A DNA stretch of 64,000 nt from Bacillota bacterium (GCA_023402845.1 JAEYFP010000020.1:55704-119703), one strand, 5' to 3'; positions 6,945-15,281 are shown, counted from the first letter of the stretch. Notes: generated by a model not told the origin, from the sequence alone. Program-made: numbers and translations.

Positions 6945-7946
6945 ATGAATAACGCTATGTTAAAACGCGCGACAAAACGTACAGAATTTTGGATTTTTCT
7001 TGTTTTGATAATCATGTGCGCCGCGATCCAGATTGTTTCCGGCGGACAGCTGTTTGAATCCAGTACAGTGGTTACAATTCTCCGTTCTATGGTTGTAGAC
7101 GGAATGTTTGCAATGGTATGTCTGATTGTTATGGTATCGGGCGGATTTGATCTTTCGTTTCCTGCAATTGCCGCTTTAGCCTATTCGCTTTCTACAACCA
7201 TTTGTATGAATTTAGGCTGGTGCCAGACAAACCCATGGGCCGGATTTATTATTGCAATTTTAATCGGTGCCGTGCTTGGTATGCTGAACGGCTGGATTAT
7301 TTCTAATTATAAACTGAATACAATGATCGTTACGCTGGGAACACAGACCTTCTTTACCGGTATTTCCATGGGCTTGCTGGAGCTTAAGGAAATCACCTCG
7401 AAGCTTCCGGTCGGATTCCGTACATTCGGTGAATCCTACTTGTTTGAGGTTACAAACTCGGCGGGACTGCGTTCTACGATGACGACAATGTTCATTCCGT
7501 TTGTTATTTTATGTATCATTACCTCCTTTGTGTTAAACAAAACAATGTTTGGACGTGCCTTGTATGCAATCGGCGGTAACGAGGTTTCTGCGGAACGCGC
7601 CGGATATAATGTAAAGCAGGTAAAGTTTTTGCTTTACATGGCGGTGGGTGCGGCATCCGGCTTTATCGGAATGATCCGTGTGTGTATGGCCCGTCAGTCA
7701 ATCCCCAAGGCACTTACCGGGAAGGAAATGACAATCATACCTGCGGTTATTCTCGGCGGCGCAAGTATTTTTGGAGGAGAAGGCTCTGTATTTGGAACGT
7801 TATGCGCGGTTGCGATTATCACCGTTGTTTCAAACAGTATGCTGCTGATTGGAATTGATACCTACTGGCAGGATTTCTTTAACGGACTGGTAATTCTGAT
7901 CGGTATTACAGTATCTGCGATTCAGGCGAAACGCCGTAATAAATAA
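6945..7946 (+). CDS. Sugar ABC transporter permease (RbsC/RhaP-like)
   Basis: A 333-residue polytopic membrane protein of the BPD_transp_2 (RbsC/AraH/XylH) class. There are about nine hydrophobic segments. Family marks are VSGGFDLSFPAIAALAYS in the third segment region, LIGAVLGMLNGWIISNYKLN, and the cytoplasmic coupling segment GNEVSAERAGYNVKQVK followed by GGASIFGGEGS. It starts 12 bases after the ATPase with AAGGGGG as ribosome site. With the next gene it forms a heterodimeric channel, as in the RhaP/RhaQ or LsrC/LsrD pairs, in contrast to single-permease systems such as the one at 36982. Confidence 0.9.
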   Translation: MNNAMLKRATKRTEFWIFLVLIIMCAAIQIVSGGQLFESSTVVTILRSMVVDGMFAMVCLIVMVSGGFDLSFPAIAALAYSLSTTICMNLGWCQTNPWAGFIIAILIGAVLGMLNGWIISNYKLNTMIVTLGTQTFFTGISMGLLELKEITSKLPVGFRTFGESYLFEVTNSAGLRSTMTTMFIPFVILCIITSFVLNKTMFGRALYAIGGNEVSAERAGYNVKQVKFLLYMAVGAASGFIGMIRVCMARQSIPKALTGKEMTIIPAVILGGASIFGGEGSVFGTLCAVAIITVVSNSMLLIGIDTYWQDFFNGLVILIGITVSAIQAKRRNK

Positions 7947-7962
7947 GAAGGAGGAGCATACA

Positions 7963-8988
7963 ATGTCAGCAAAATTAAAAGAGTATACAAGTAAAAACCG
8001 ATATACAACGATGCTTCTGGGATTGATGTCAATCCTTCTGATGTTTTTTACAGTGACAAAGGGCGCAACCCTCTGGTCCGTAGGAACATGGAAAGGAATT
8101 GCCATGCAGTTTCCGGAGTATGGCTTGATGGCCCTCGGCGTGATGTTCTGCTTTATTATCGGAAATATTGACATGTCATTTGTGGCATTAGGTGATTTTG
8201 CATGTATTATGGCAGTCAGGTATATGGCAAGCCATGTGACGGAGGGGATGTCAAACGGACAGATCGGTGGAGTTATAGCAACGGCTTTTTTGATCGTCAT
8301 ATTAATCGGAGCTGTCGGAGGAGTCATAAATGGTGCATTAATTGCGTATCTGAATATTCCCCCGGTAATGGCCACCATCGCAATGCAGCTTGTCTGGCTT
8401 GGATTATCTACGGCTTTGACACAGGGCTATGCAGTGACCGGAGTTCCTGCGATCTATACGGAGATCGGACATAAGATGCTTTTTGGATTTTTCCCGGTTC
8501 CGCTGTTGGTTTTTCTGATTGTGTTTGCAATTTCCGCGTTCCTGCTCAAATGTACGACGTATGGCAAAAAGCTGTATATGGTCGGAACAAATGTGAAGGC
8601 GGCAAAATTTTCTGCTATTAATACAAAAGCAATGATTATCGGAACTTTTGTTCTCTGCGATGTGATCAGCTGTCTGGGCTGTATGCTGATGGTATCCACG
8701 ATGAATTCCGCGAAGGCCGACTACGGCTCCTCCTACGTGATGCGGGTCATCTTAATTCTGGTGCTGGCGGGTGTATTGCCGGACGGCGGAATGGGTAAGA
8801 TTTTTAATGTGCTGCTTTCCGTCGTTGCAGTCCAGATCATCGCATCGGGTGTCAATATGTTCTCACAGTTAAACTCCTATTACGCAAGTCTGATTTGGGG
8901 CGGCTTACTGCTGATCGTATTGATTCTGAGCACAAAAATGAACGGAGGCACCTTTAAGCTGAAGCTGCCGAAGCGGCAGAAAGAATAG
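7963..8988 (+). CDS. Sugar ABC transporter permease (RhaQ/LsrD-like)
   Basis: A 341-residue second permease of the same class, 16 bases after the first and preceded by AAGGAGGAG. It has the same order of parts: CFIIGNIDMSFVALGDFA, GAVGGVINGALIAYLNIP, GTNVKAAKFSAINTK (coupling helix region) and a glycine-rich GVLPDGGMG in place of the partner's GGASIFGGEG. It has about nine or ten membrane segments and a basic tail (KLKLPKRQKE). It is the last gene before a strong terminator, so the transcription unit with the binding protein ends here. Substrate specificity is not readable; a deoxyhexose is inferred from context. Confidence 0.9.
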   Translation: MSAKLKEYTSKNRYTTMLLGLMSILLMFFTVTKGATLWSVGTWKGIAMQFPEYGLMALGVMFCFIIGNIDMSFVALGDFACIMAVRYMASHVTEGMSNGQIGGVIATAFLIVILIGAVGGVINGALIAYLNIPPVMATIAMQLVWLGLSTALTQGYAVTGVPAIYTEIGHKMLFGFFPVPLLVFLIVFAISAFLLKCTTYGKKLYMVGTNVKAAKFSAINTKAMIIGTFVLCDVISCLGCMLMVSTMNSAKADYGSSYVMRVILILVLAGVLPDGGMGKIFNVLLSVVAVQIIASGVNMFSQLNSYYASLIWGGLLLIVLILSTKMNGGTFKLKLPKRQKE

Positions 8989-9005
8989 ATCATACGGAAG
9001 CATAT

Positions 9006-9051
9006 AAAAAGTGTCTTTTCCCTCGTTCATGAGAGAAAAGACACTTTTTTT
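9006..9051 (+). terminator. Strong intrinsic terminator, probably bidirectional
   Basis: AAAAAGTGTCTTTTC (9006-9020) pairs with GAAAAGACACTTTTT (9035-9049), with a further CTC/GAG pairing in the loop. T runs follow on the plus strand and, because of the A run, on the minus strand as well. It ends the sugar importer operon and also serves the leftward surface-protein remnant. Confidence 0.92.
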
Positions 9052-9458
9052 ATTTTGTTCTATACTTTTTCCATACCAGCGGTATTCCGATTCCGCATAA
9101 GGCGGTAAGCCCAAGCAGTGCATACCAAGGGACCTTGCTGTCACTGTCTGTCTGAAAAAGTACAGAATCTCCGGCAGTGTTCTGCGCCGTAGGTTCCGTG
9201 CTCTCCGTACTGTCTGCCGTATGCTTCTTAGGAGGTTCACTCATTTTTGGGGCCGTTATGACCTTGTCTCCAGCTTTTTCAGACGTAATGTAGGTGTAAA
9301 AATATAGCTGCCGGCAGTATCCGGATTGTATTCCGGACTTGCCGTCCACGAAGCAACTCCGGCATTCACCTGTGTGCTTTGTATTGCCACCTCGTCCGGC
9401 AGCGGTGCAAAGGCCTCTATCATTTGTACCAATGATTTTTCATAAAAATCATCTATTT
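9050..9458 (-). pseudogene. Remnant of a cell-surface protein (C-terminal repeat domain plus membrane anchor), frameshifted
   Basis: Read on the minus strand, one frame (about 9458 down to 9289) gives VNAGVASWTASPEYNPDTAG then SYIFTPTL. This pattern is typical of short beta-rich repeat domains in Firmicutes surface proteins (tryptophan, then a D-x-x-x-A-G-x-Y-x-F-x-P stretch). That frame stops soon after, and the neighbouring frame continues with a Ser/Thr/Pro-rich linker, one hydrophobic segment (WYALLGLTALCGIGIPLVW) and the basic tail KKYRTK, a usual C-terminal anchor layout. No single start codon covers both parts and no N-terminal domain exists, because the LuxR-type gene ends directly upstream. 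It is read as a decayed, frameshifted gene end; a sequencing indel cannot be excluded. Confidence 0.6.
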
Positions 9459-10961
9459 TTATGCTTCGCCGGACTGTAACTGCCGAAGCAGATCGGCAAC
9501 ATTGCCCACTCCCGCCTTGCGGTAGATATTGGAACAGTGTGTGTTTACGGTTCCCATGCTGATGCAGAGCAAAGCGGCAATTTCATCCCGGCTTTTTCCG
9601 TCCAGCAGTAATAAAGTAACTTCTGTTTCGCGCCTGGTCAGTCCGAAATCAGAAAGCCTGGCGGGAGGATTTTGGTCATCGACACGCTTCTTTTCCAACT
9701 CATAGTAGCGCTTCTCGGCGGCAGCTAGTGCCGTGCGGGATTCTTCCAGTCTTGTATTGATTTCCGACTGTTCGATAGACAGCACGACCGCATAGCAGAA
9801 GATAAACAGTACCATTCCGCCTGCGGCATTAAAGGTTTTTCCGGCAAAAAAGCTGACAGCCTGAACATCGTACCGCAGCAGAATATCCGCAACGATAAAC
9901 AGGGAGAATAATAAAATACCGAGGAATGCCAAAATATTCTTGATTTTCTTTTCTTTAAGCGTAAAGGCAAGGCAGGCAACGCCATATAGGATCATTGCAA
10001 TGGAAATCGCTTGAAACCAGATGCGCTGTCCGGTAAAAAACACCGAATCGGTAAGCAAAATCAGAATGATATCCCCGCCGCATAAAATAAGATAAATTCG
10101 AACGCCCCACGGATGCAGTGCCTTTGGAAAAATAATGCGTACCAGCAGGGTCAGCATGGCGGCGGCAAGTACATAAAGCAGATATTCCAAGCGAATGGAA
10201 AACTGCCAGCTGTATACAGGGAACAGCCGGGCAAGAAAATCTCCGGAGGAAAGCGCCAGCAACAGGCAGAGAGCGGAGAACACCAGCGAAGAGACTTGCT
10301 TCCGGTTCAGCAGAAAAATAACCAGATAATGGAGGCAGGCTGTCATCAGGCATCCGAAGACAAGGCCGACCTTCAAATCGGCATTGCGCTCGTACCGGGC
10401 GATGCTGTCCGCACTTCCGATCGTGAGCGTTGGAGCCCGGCTGCCTTCCCCGTGTACAAAATTGGCTGCCTGTACTACTAATTCCACCGTTTCGCTTTGC
10501 GGAGAAAAATAGGTGACGAGCTTGTGTACGAGCGGCTGCGTTTCCTCGCGCGAAGTGCCGGGGGAGCCTGCACTTGCCGCCTCAATGCCGTCAATATACA
10601 GACGCATGGAGTAGTCTGAAGAATAATAGGACAAGCCATAGATCACGCCCGGCGAAAGACTTATGCGCAGACGGTGGGTTGCATATTCTGTCTGTTTATA
10701 ATCCAGACTTTCGTGCGGCACAGGCGCTTCTGCGCCGACCAAGTCCCCGGGTGCATACAGCTTATCCGGCCAGCTGTCCCAAACAGGGGCGATGGTATAG
10801 ACGGTATTTTTGAAATCGCTGCCGATAAGATCATAGCCGCCCTGTATATTCTCCGGCAGCTGTACCTGTCCGGGGACCGGTAGCAAAGAAAGCCCCGACC
10901 ACAGCAGCAGTATGAGGATTAGGAATAGAGTAATAGATATCAGATCACGCAGCTTTGGCAT
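9459..10961 (-). CDS. Membrane-bound LuxR-family transcriptional regulator (7TMR-DISM-like sensor)
   Basis: A 500-residue one-component regulator. The N-terminus has a membrane segment, followed by about 150 extracytoplasmic residues with the beta-sandwich character of 7TMR-DISM sensors (HRLRISLSPGVIYGLSYYSS, MRLYIDGIEAASAGSPG). About seven membrane segments follow (residues about 195-400), then a coiled coil (SEINTRLEESRTALAAAEKR) and a C-terminal LuxR/NarL-type helix-turn-helix (LTRRETEVTLLLLDGKSRDE, ISMGTVNTHCSNIYRKAGV). There is no receiver or kinase, so ligand binding outside is probably passed directly to a membrane-tethered DNA-binding domain. It is divergent from the AbrB-type gene, which may be a target. 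Confidence 0.85.
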   Translation of the reverse strand: MPKLRDLISITLFLILILLLWSGLSLLPVPGQVQLPENIQGGYDLIGSDFKNTVYTIAPVWDSWPDKLYAPGDLVGAEAPVPHESLDYKQTEYATHRLRISLSPGVIYGLSYYSSDYSMRLYIDGIEAASAGSPGTSREETQPLVHKLVTYFSPQSETVELVVQAANFVHGEGSRAPTLTIGSADSIARYERNADLKVGLVFGCLMTACLHYLVIFLLNRKQVSSLVFSALCLLLALSSGDFLARLFPVYSWQFSIRLEYLLYVLAAAMLTLLVRIIFPKALHPWGVRIYLILCGGDIILILLTDSVFFTGQRIWFQAISIAMILYGVACLAFTLKEKKIKNILAFLGILLFSLFIVADILLRYDVQAVSFFAGKTFNAAGGMVLFIFCYAVVLSIEQSEINTRLEESRTALAAAEKRYYELEKKRVDDQNPPARLSDFGLTRRETEVTLLLLDGKSRDEIAALLCISMGTVNTHCSNIYRKAGVGNVADLLRQLQSGEA

Positions 10962-11031
10962 AAGAAATAACCTTTCCGTTCTATTTAGCTTTTTTAATTA
11001 TACTCGAAAACACGTCCTGTTGCAAACAAAC

Positions 11032-11090
11032 CCGGAGCGCACACCGGAGCGCATATGCGGATTGACAACAGTTACAAAACAAAATAAAAT
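11032..11090 (+). promoter_or_regulatory. Promoter of the AbrB-type gene with tandem direct repeat
   Basis: TTGACA (11062-11067) and TAAAAT (11085-11090) are separated by 17 bases, a near-consensus vegetative promoter reading toward the AbrB-type gene. Just upstream, CCGGAGCGCA occurs twice (11032-11041 and 11044-11053), 12 bases apart. That is about one helical turn and suits an activator such as the divergent LuxR-type protein. Confidence 0.6.
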
Positions 11091-11131
11091 AAAAGTTGAA
11101 ACTCTGTAAAAGTGCAAAGGGAGGAATTTTC

Positions 11132-11359
11132 ATGAACAAAAAGGCACCGAAGGGAAAATATGCCTGGACAGTTAAAATCGGAGAAAAAGGACAGTTTGTC
11201 ATTCCGAAGGAGGCGAGGGATCTTTTTGATATTCATCCCGGCGACACGATTATCGTACTTGGTGATGAAAAACGCGGAATCGCCATTCCTCCGAAAAGTA
11301 TATTTGCAAAATTTGCCGAAGTTGCATTTGATTCTTCTGCTGAGGAACCGGAAGAATGA
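11132..11359 (+). CDS. AbrB/SpoVT/MazE-type DNA-binding protein
   Basis: A 75-residue protein with a swapped-hairpin AbrB fold: WTVKIGEKGQFVIPKEAR then DLFDIHPGDTIIVLGDEKRG. Start ATG 11132 follows GGGAGG by seven bases. The C-terminus is acidic (SSAEEPEE). Proteins of this type act as transition-state regulators or as antitoxins. No toxin gene follows within 280 bases, so a regulatory role is more likely. Its promoter faces the membrane-bound LuxR regulator, an arrangement common in Clostridia, suggesting that the pair forms a small regulatory unit. Confidence 0.85.
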   Translation: MNKKAPKGKYAWTVKIGEKGQFVIPKEARDLFDIHPGDTIIVLGDEKRGIAIPPKSIFAKFAEVAFDSSAEEPEE

Positions 11360-11453
11360 CTGCAATTCTTTTCAATAATCAGATCTGTTTTTCACGTTCC
11401 TGTCATAATTAATCTGACAGAATTCCATACTTTAATAGATTGTGATGCTTGAA

Positions 11454-11476
11454 GGCCTTAGCAGTAAGGTCTTTTT
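11454..11476 (+). terminator. Intrinsic terminator downstream of the AbrB-type gene
   Basis: GGCCTTA (11454-11460) pairs with TAAGGTC (11465-11471) around GCAG, one pair being G-T, followed by five T. It lies about 95 bases after the AbrB stop codon. The remaining part of the 11360-11640 gap holds the regulator promoter and a short open frame noted separately. Confidence 0.65.
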
Positions 11477-11500
11477 AAAGTACCCTGGAAAAAGGAGGAT

Positions 11501-11557
11501 ATGGGCATTTTACAAAAAGTTTATTTTACACTGGTAATAGATTTTACCTGCTGTTGA
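11501..11557 (+). other. Possible 18-codon leader ORF
   Basis: AAAGGAGG precedes ATG 11501 by four to six bases, an excellent ribosome site, and the frame encodes MGILQKVYFTLVIDFTCC before TGA. It overlaps the inferred operator and -10 element of the regulator gene and follows a terminator, so it may not be transcribed at all. Only the ribosome site supports it. Confidence 0.2.
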
Positions 11558-11563
11558 TACAAT
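11533..11563 (+). promoter_or_regulatory. Extended -10 promoter and inverted repeat before the HutC-type gene
   Basis: TGATACAAT (11555-11563) is an extended -10 element. Upstream, GGTAA (11533-11537) and TTACC (11544-11548) form an inverted repeat with a six-base centre at the -35 position. It is a fair candidate for autoregulation by the HutC-type protein. Confidence 0.4.
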
Positions 11564-11640
11564 GAAGGCATAAAAGATGTCAGACAACTTTTGACGCAGC
11601 AAGTGTCGGGCCATAATGCATGATGGCCAAAGGAGTAAAC

Positions 11641-12357
11641 ATGATTCAGTGCCGATATGAGCAGATTGCGGAGCTCCTGGAAAATAAAATACGAAATGAG
11701 GAGTGGCCGATCGGTCAAAAAATACCGGGGGAATTGGAACTTGCAAAAGTGTATTGCGCAGGGCGCTCTACGATAAGGGAGACATTAAATATTTTACAGC
11801 AAAAGGGTATGGTAGAGAAACGGCATGGTTCCGGAACTTATGTTACAGAAAATAAAAGAGCCATGGAAAATCCGCTGGTATATCTTGATTCGGTCGGTAA
11901 GATGATTCAGGAAGCCGGATATGCGACAGGAAGTAATTTTTACGGTGCCGGGCATGTGCTGCCGGATGAAAATTTAAGGCGGCGTATGCAGCTTAAACGG
12001 GGAGAAAAGGTTGTTATTGTAAACAGGGAGCGGACAGCCGATAAAGAGCCGGTAGTATTTTCCTATAATATTTTCTCTCAAAAGCTGGTGGGGGCGATAT
12101 TTGATTCCGGGCTGCAGGGCAGCATCTTTGAAATATTGGAACGGGAGTGCGGGATCTATGCCGAATATTCCCAGGCGGTGATTAAAGGAATCGATCGGAC
12201 AAATAAATGGGACCGTGAGGCGGAGCTTTATCTGTCAGGACCGCTTGTTCTTTTGGAACAGATGCATTTTGAAAAACAAGACAGGCCGGTGCTGTTATCC
12301 TATGATTATATCAGGACTGATATGGTTGCTCTTAAGATGAGGAGGGAGCGCAGATGA
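11641..12357 (+). CDS. GntR-family transcriptional regulator, HutC subfamily (UTRA domain)
   Basis: A 238-residue regulator. The N-terminal winged helix-turn-helix (about residues 5-70) has IPGELELAKVYCAGRSTIRE and KGMVEKRHGSGTYV, the GntR hallmark. Residues about 90-235 form a UTRA ligand-binding domain (LKRGEKVVIVNRERTADKEP, FSYNIF, LLSYDYIRTDM). ATG 11641 is taken because AAAGGAG precedes it by five or six bases; ATG 11620 has no such site. UTRA regulators usually bind the substrate of the adjacent operon. This gene leads an ABC importer and phosphoesterase unit, in the manner of phosphonate or sugar-phosphate regulators. The next gene starts about 70 bases on. Confidence 0.9.
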   Translation: MIQCRYEQIAELLENKIRNEEWPIGQKIPGELELAKVYCAGRSTIRETLNILQQKGMVEKRHGSGTYVTENKRAMENPLVYLDSVGKMIQEAGYATGSNFYGAGHVLPDENLRRRMQLKRGEKVVIVNRERTADKEPVVFSYNIFSQKLVGAIFDSGLQGSIFEILERECGIYAEYSQAVIKGIDRTNKWDREAELYLSGPLVLLEQMHFEKQDRPVLLSYDYIRTDMVALKMRRERR

Positions 12358-12428
12358 GCCTTCCCGCAAAAAAGGAAACGCATTATAAAATAAAAATCAT
12401 AAATGCTGATCAGGAAAGGAATATAACA

Positions 12429-13640
12429 ATGAAAGCAAAAAAAATATTTGCGGTATTGACGGTAATGACAATGGCTATCGGTATGCTGACCGGCTGCGGA
12501 CAGACGGCGATGAATGAGGCCGACACAACAGTCAGCGAGATTACAGAAGAATCACAGCAGCAAACTGATTTTTCGGGTATTACGTTAAATGTGATGACCG
12601 CAGGAGATACCAATATGGAAGAACTCCAAAATAATTATGTGGCTCCGATCGTAGATGAAACGTATCCGGGAATGAAGCTGAATGTAACAGGTGCCGGTCC
12701 CGGAGATGACGGATCAAAGAAAATATATGACAAGCTGAAGGCCCAGAAGGATGCCGGAAAAGAGAACGGAGACATTGACGTTGCGATCGTACATCAGGGG
12801 ATTATGGCACAGATGATAGAGGAAGGACTTTTAGATCAATATGTCGGATTGACAAATGTAGGTGAATATTTAACTTCTGACGGTGCAAAAAACGCACTTG
12901 GAACGAATGTGGAAGGCTATGTAATTCCTTTGTTTTCCAGCCAGACTGCGATTGCATATAATTCCGTGGAGGTTCAGTCTGTTCCGGCGAGTATGGAAGA
13001 ATTAAAAGCATGGATCAGTGAGCATCCGGATAAATTCGGCTATAACGGAGTGACAGGCGGTATGGCGGGCGTATCCTTTGTAGCCGCATATCTTTGCAAT
13101 GAATCGGGAAATGCCGAACAGATTTTGAACGGACCGTATGACAATAGCATAGAAACGGATTGGCCGGCTATCATGTCCGATTTAAAAAGTCTGCCCTGCA
13201 CCATTACAAACGGAAATCAGGGAACACTTGATATGCTGAACCGCGGAGAGATCTCCATGGGTCCGGTCTGGGTAGATATGTTTTATACAATGCAGGCAGA
13301 AGGGCGGATGAGTCCGGATGTAAAGCTGACAATTCCTGCTCCGGGAATGCCCGGTCAGCCGATGTACATTGTGGTTCCCGCAAATGCCGCAAATAAAGAA
13401 GCCGCTGTTAAGTTTGCAGAGCTGCTCGGTTCTCCCTCGGTACAGGCAAAGGTTGTTGTGGATCAGTTTAACTGGTATCCGGGAATTGATGCAAACGCAG
13501 TCTTTCCATTATGCTCCGAGGAAGCAAAAAACAGCCTGTTTAAAGATATCACAGCCGATATTTTAAGTCAGTACGGGACTCCTCTGCCGTTAAATGAATA
13601 TAAAAATGATATGATGGAAGCATATGAAAATGCCAGATAG
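12429..13640 (+). CDS. ABC transporter substrate-binding lipoprotein (family 1, PotD/AfuA/PhnS-like)
   Basis: A 403-residue lipoprotein with signal MKAKKIFAVLTVMTMAIGM and lipobox LTGC, then a type 2 periplasmic binding fold. DIDVAIVHQGIMAQMIEEGL, GYVIPLFSSQTAIAYNS, MLNRGEISMGPVWVDMFY and AVKFAELLGSPSVQ are in the order found in iron, polyamine and aminoethylphosphonate binders. The in-frame start at 12354 overlaps the regulator stop but has no signal peptide at its N-terminus; ATG 12429 follows AGGAAAGGA and gives a proper one. The partners are two MalF/MalG-type permeases and a PotA-type ATPase. The phosphoesterase in the operon suggests a phosphorylated ligand. Confidence 0.85.
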   Translation: MKAKKIFAVLTVMTMAIGMLTGCGQTAMNEADTTVSEITEESQQQTDFSGITLNVMTAGDTNMEELQNNYVAPIVDETYPGMKLNVTGAGPGDDGSKKIYDKLKAQKDAGKENGDIDVAIVHQGIMAQMIEEGLLDQYVGLTNVGEYLTSDGAKNALGTNVEGYVIPLFSSQTAIAYNSVEVQSVPASMEELKAWISEHPDKFGYNGVTGGMAGVSFVAAYLCNESGNAEQILNGPYDNSIETDWPAIMSDLKSLPCTITNGNQGTLDMLNRGEISMGPVWVDMFYTMQAEGRMSPDVKLTIPAPGMPGQPMYIVVPANAANKEAAVKFAELLGSPSVQAKVVVDQFNWYPGIDANAVFPLCSEEAKNSLFKDITADILSQYGTPLPLNEYKNDMMEAYENAR

Positions 13641-14460
13641 CAAAAAGGTATTTTCTCGTTTATTACCGTTGGTGCTGATAGCACCATCGGTAATTCTTTT
13701 ATCGGTCGTCTTCATTTTCCCTTTTTTTCGCGTGATTGCCGCGGGATTGATTCAGGAAGGCAGGCTGTCCTTCAAGGGATTTGAGAAGGCGTTGGATTTT
13801 TATCTGGGCGATATTGTTTATACGGTAGTTATCTCGGCCGCGGCATTGTTTTTTACGCTGTTACTGGCGATTCTGCTGGGTTCCTTTCTGCGGCTTTATA
13901 AGTCCCGCTGGATTGAATTTCTTTTTAAAATCCCGCTTTTTATACCGTATGTCGTCGTAGGTCATGCAATGCGTACTTTTCTGGCTCCGCATGGGACGCT
14001 GAATTCTTTTTTAAGTATTTTGGGCTTGATCGATATGGAGAATCCGCCGTCTCTGGCGTACAGCTCCGCGGGCATCATTATTGCGCTGACATGGAAAAAC
14101 ATTGCTTTTGCACTATTGCTCATTATGGCCCCGTTTCAAATAGTGGGGGATTCTTATTTGCAGGCCGCTCAAAATGCCGGAGCCGGATTTTTTCGCCTGA
14201 TAAAGGATGTGCTTGTTCCTATGAGTAAATCTTCCATTCTTGTCAGCGGAATTATTATCTTTACCTCCATGCTGGGTTCCTTCTCGATACCGATGATGAT
14301 GGGAAACGGAGATGGACCCAAAATGCTGATGGTGGATTTATATTATCGCATTACTTACCAAAATGATATGCCAACCGCAAATGCGCTGGGAATCATTTCA
14401 TTTGTGTTATCATTTGGGGCAGCCTGGTATTATGTCAGAAAGGTAGTGGACAGTGAATAA
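13624..14460 (+). CDS. ABC transporter permease (PotB/PhnU-like)
   Basis: A 278-residue inner-membrane permease with six predicted membrane segments. The coupling motif region is QAAQNAGAGFFRLIKDVLVP (EAA-loop type, with QAA and a central G at the expected distance). It overlaps the end of the binding protein by 17 bases. GGAAG lies upstream of both ATG 13624 and ATG 13630; the latter has the better spacing. It begins with a basic cytoplasmic tail, then APSVILLSVVFIFPFFRVI. With the next gene it forms the channel. Confidence 0.88.
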   Translation: MKMPDSKKVFSRLLPLVLIAPSVILLSVVFIFPFFRVIAAGLIQEGRLSFKGFEKALDFYLGDIVYTVVISAAALFFTLLLAILLGSFLRLYKSRWIEFLFKIPLFIPYVVVGHAMRTFLAPHGTLNSFLSILGLIDMENPPSLAYSSAGIIIALTWKNIAFALLLIMAPFQIVGDSYLQAAQNAGAGFFRLIKDVLVPMSKSSILVSGIIIFTSMLGSFSIPMMMGNGDGPKMLMVDLYYRITYQNDMPTANALGIISFVLSFGAAWYYVRKVVDSE

Positions 14461-15250
14461 AATAAAAGCCGGAAAATTAATTTTGGGTGTTCTCGGAATT
14501 TTTGTAATTTTTGGACCGATCTCTTCTCTTATCATATGGTCCTTTGCAGAAAAATGGTATTGGCCGGCAATGCTTCCGCAGGATTGGGGGCTCCTTTACT
14601 GGAAAAAGATAGGGGACTTATCCATATTAAAATCATTGAAAAGCTCGTTTATAGTAGCAGGAGCCACTACAGTAATCTGTATGCTTATTACAATTCCGTT
14701 CGCTTATTATATGGCGCGCAGAAAATTTCCTGCGAAGTCTTTGATTATGCTGTTATTTATGCTGCCGCAGGCATTTCCCCAGCTTCCGGTTTTTGTAAGC
14801 CTGATGACTGATTTTTACCGTTGGGATTTGATCGGGACCTATCAGGGGGTGATTCTTGTACATGTGACAATCGGATTATTGTATGCGCTATGGATCATGG
14901 TATCTGTGTTTCAAAGCATTCCGGTGAATCTCGAGCTGGCAGCCTGTAATCTTGGGTGCAGTCCTCTCAGAGCGTTTTTTGAGATTACGATACCGCAGGC
15001 ATTGCCCGGGATTGCGGCCTCTGCGATTCTTGTATTTCTCAATTCTCTGGATGAATTTACAGGCTCTTTACTGATCGGAGCGCCGTTTATCAAGACATTA
15101 TCCGTTTTTATGTACAATACGGCAAACGGATATGAAATGCAAATATCATCGGTGGCTTCTATCTTGTTGGCGGCTCCGGGAATCTTGATGCTGCTTGTAT
15201 TGGATCAATTTTTAAAGGCGGAGCATCTTGCCGGTGTCGGCAAGGCATAA
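14453..15250 (+). CDS. ABC transporter permease (PotC/PhnV-like)
   Basis: A 265-residue permease that starts at GTG 14453 and overlaps the previous gene by eight bases. Six membrane segments are visible. The coupling loop is ELAACNLGCSPLRAFFEITI with the EAA-like LAA and central glycine, followed by PQALPGIAASAILVFLNSLD, a stretch very typical of PotC/AfuB-class permeases. Overlaps on both sides point to one tightly coupled operon. No substrate information can be taken from it alone. Confidence 0.88.
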   Translation: MNKIKAGKLILGVLGIFVIFGPISSLIIWSFAEKWYWPAMLPQDWGLLYWKKIGDLSILKSLKSSFIVAGATTVICMLITIPFAYYMARRKFPAKSLIMLLFMLPQAFPQLPVFVSLMTDFYRWDLIGTYQGVILVHVTIGLLYALWIMVSVFQSIPVNLELAACNLGCSPLRAFFEITIPQALPGIAASAILVFLNSLDEFTGSLLIGAPFIKTLSVFMYNTANGYEMQISSVASILLAAPGILMLLVLDQFLKAEHLAGVGKA

Positions 15251-15281
15251 TGAGAACAGCGAGGAAATGGAGAATATAAAA

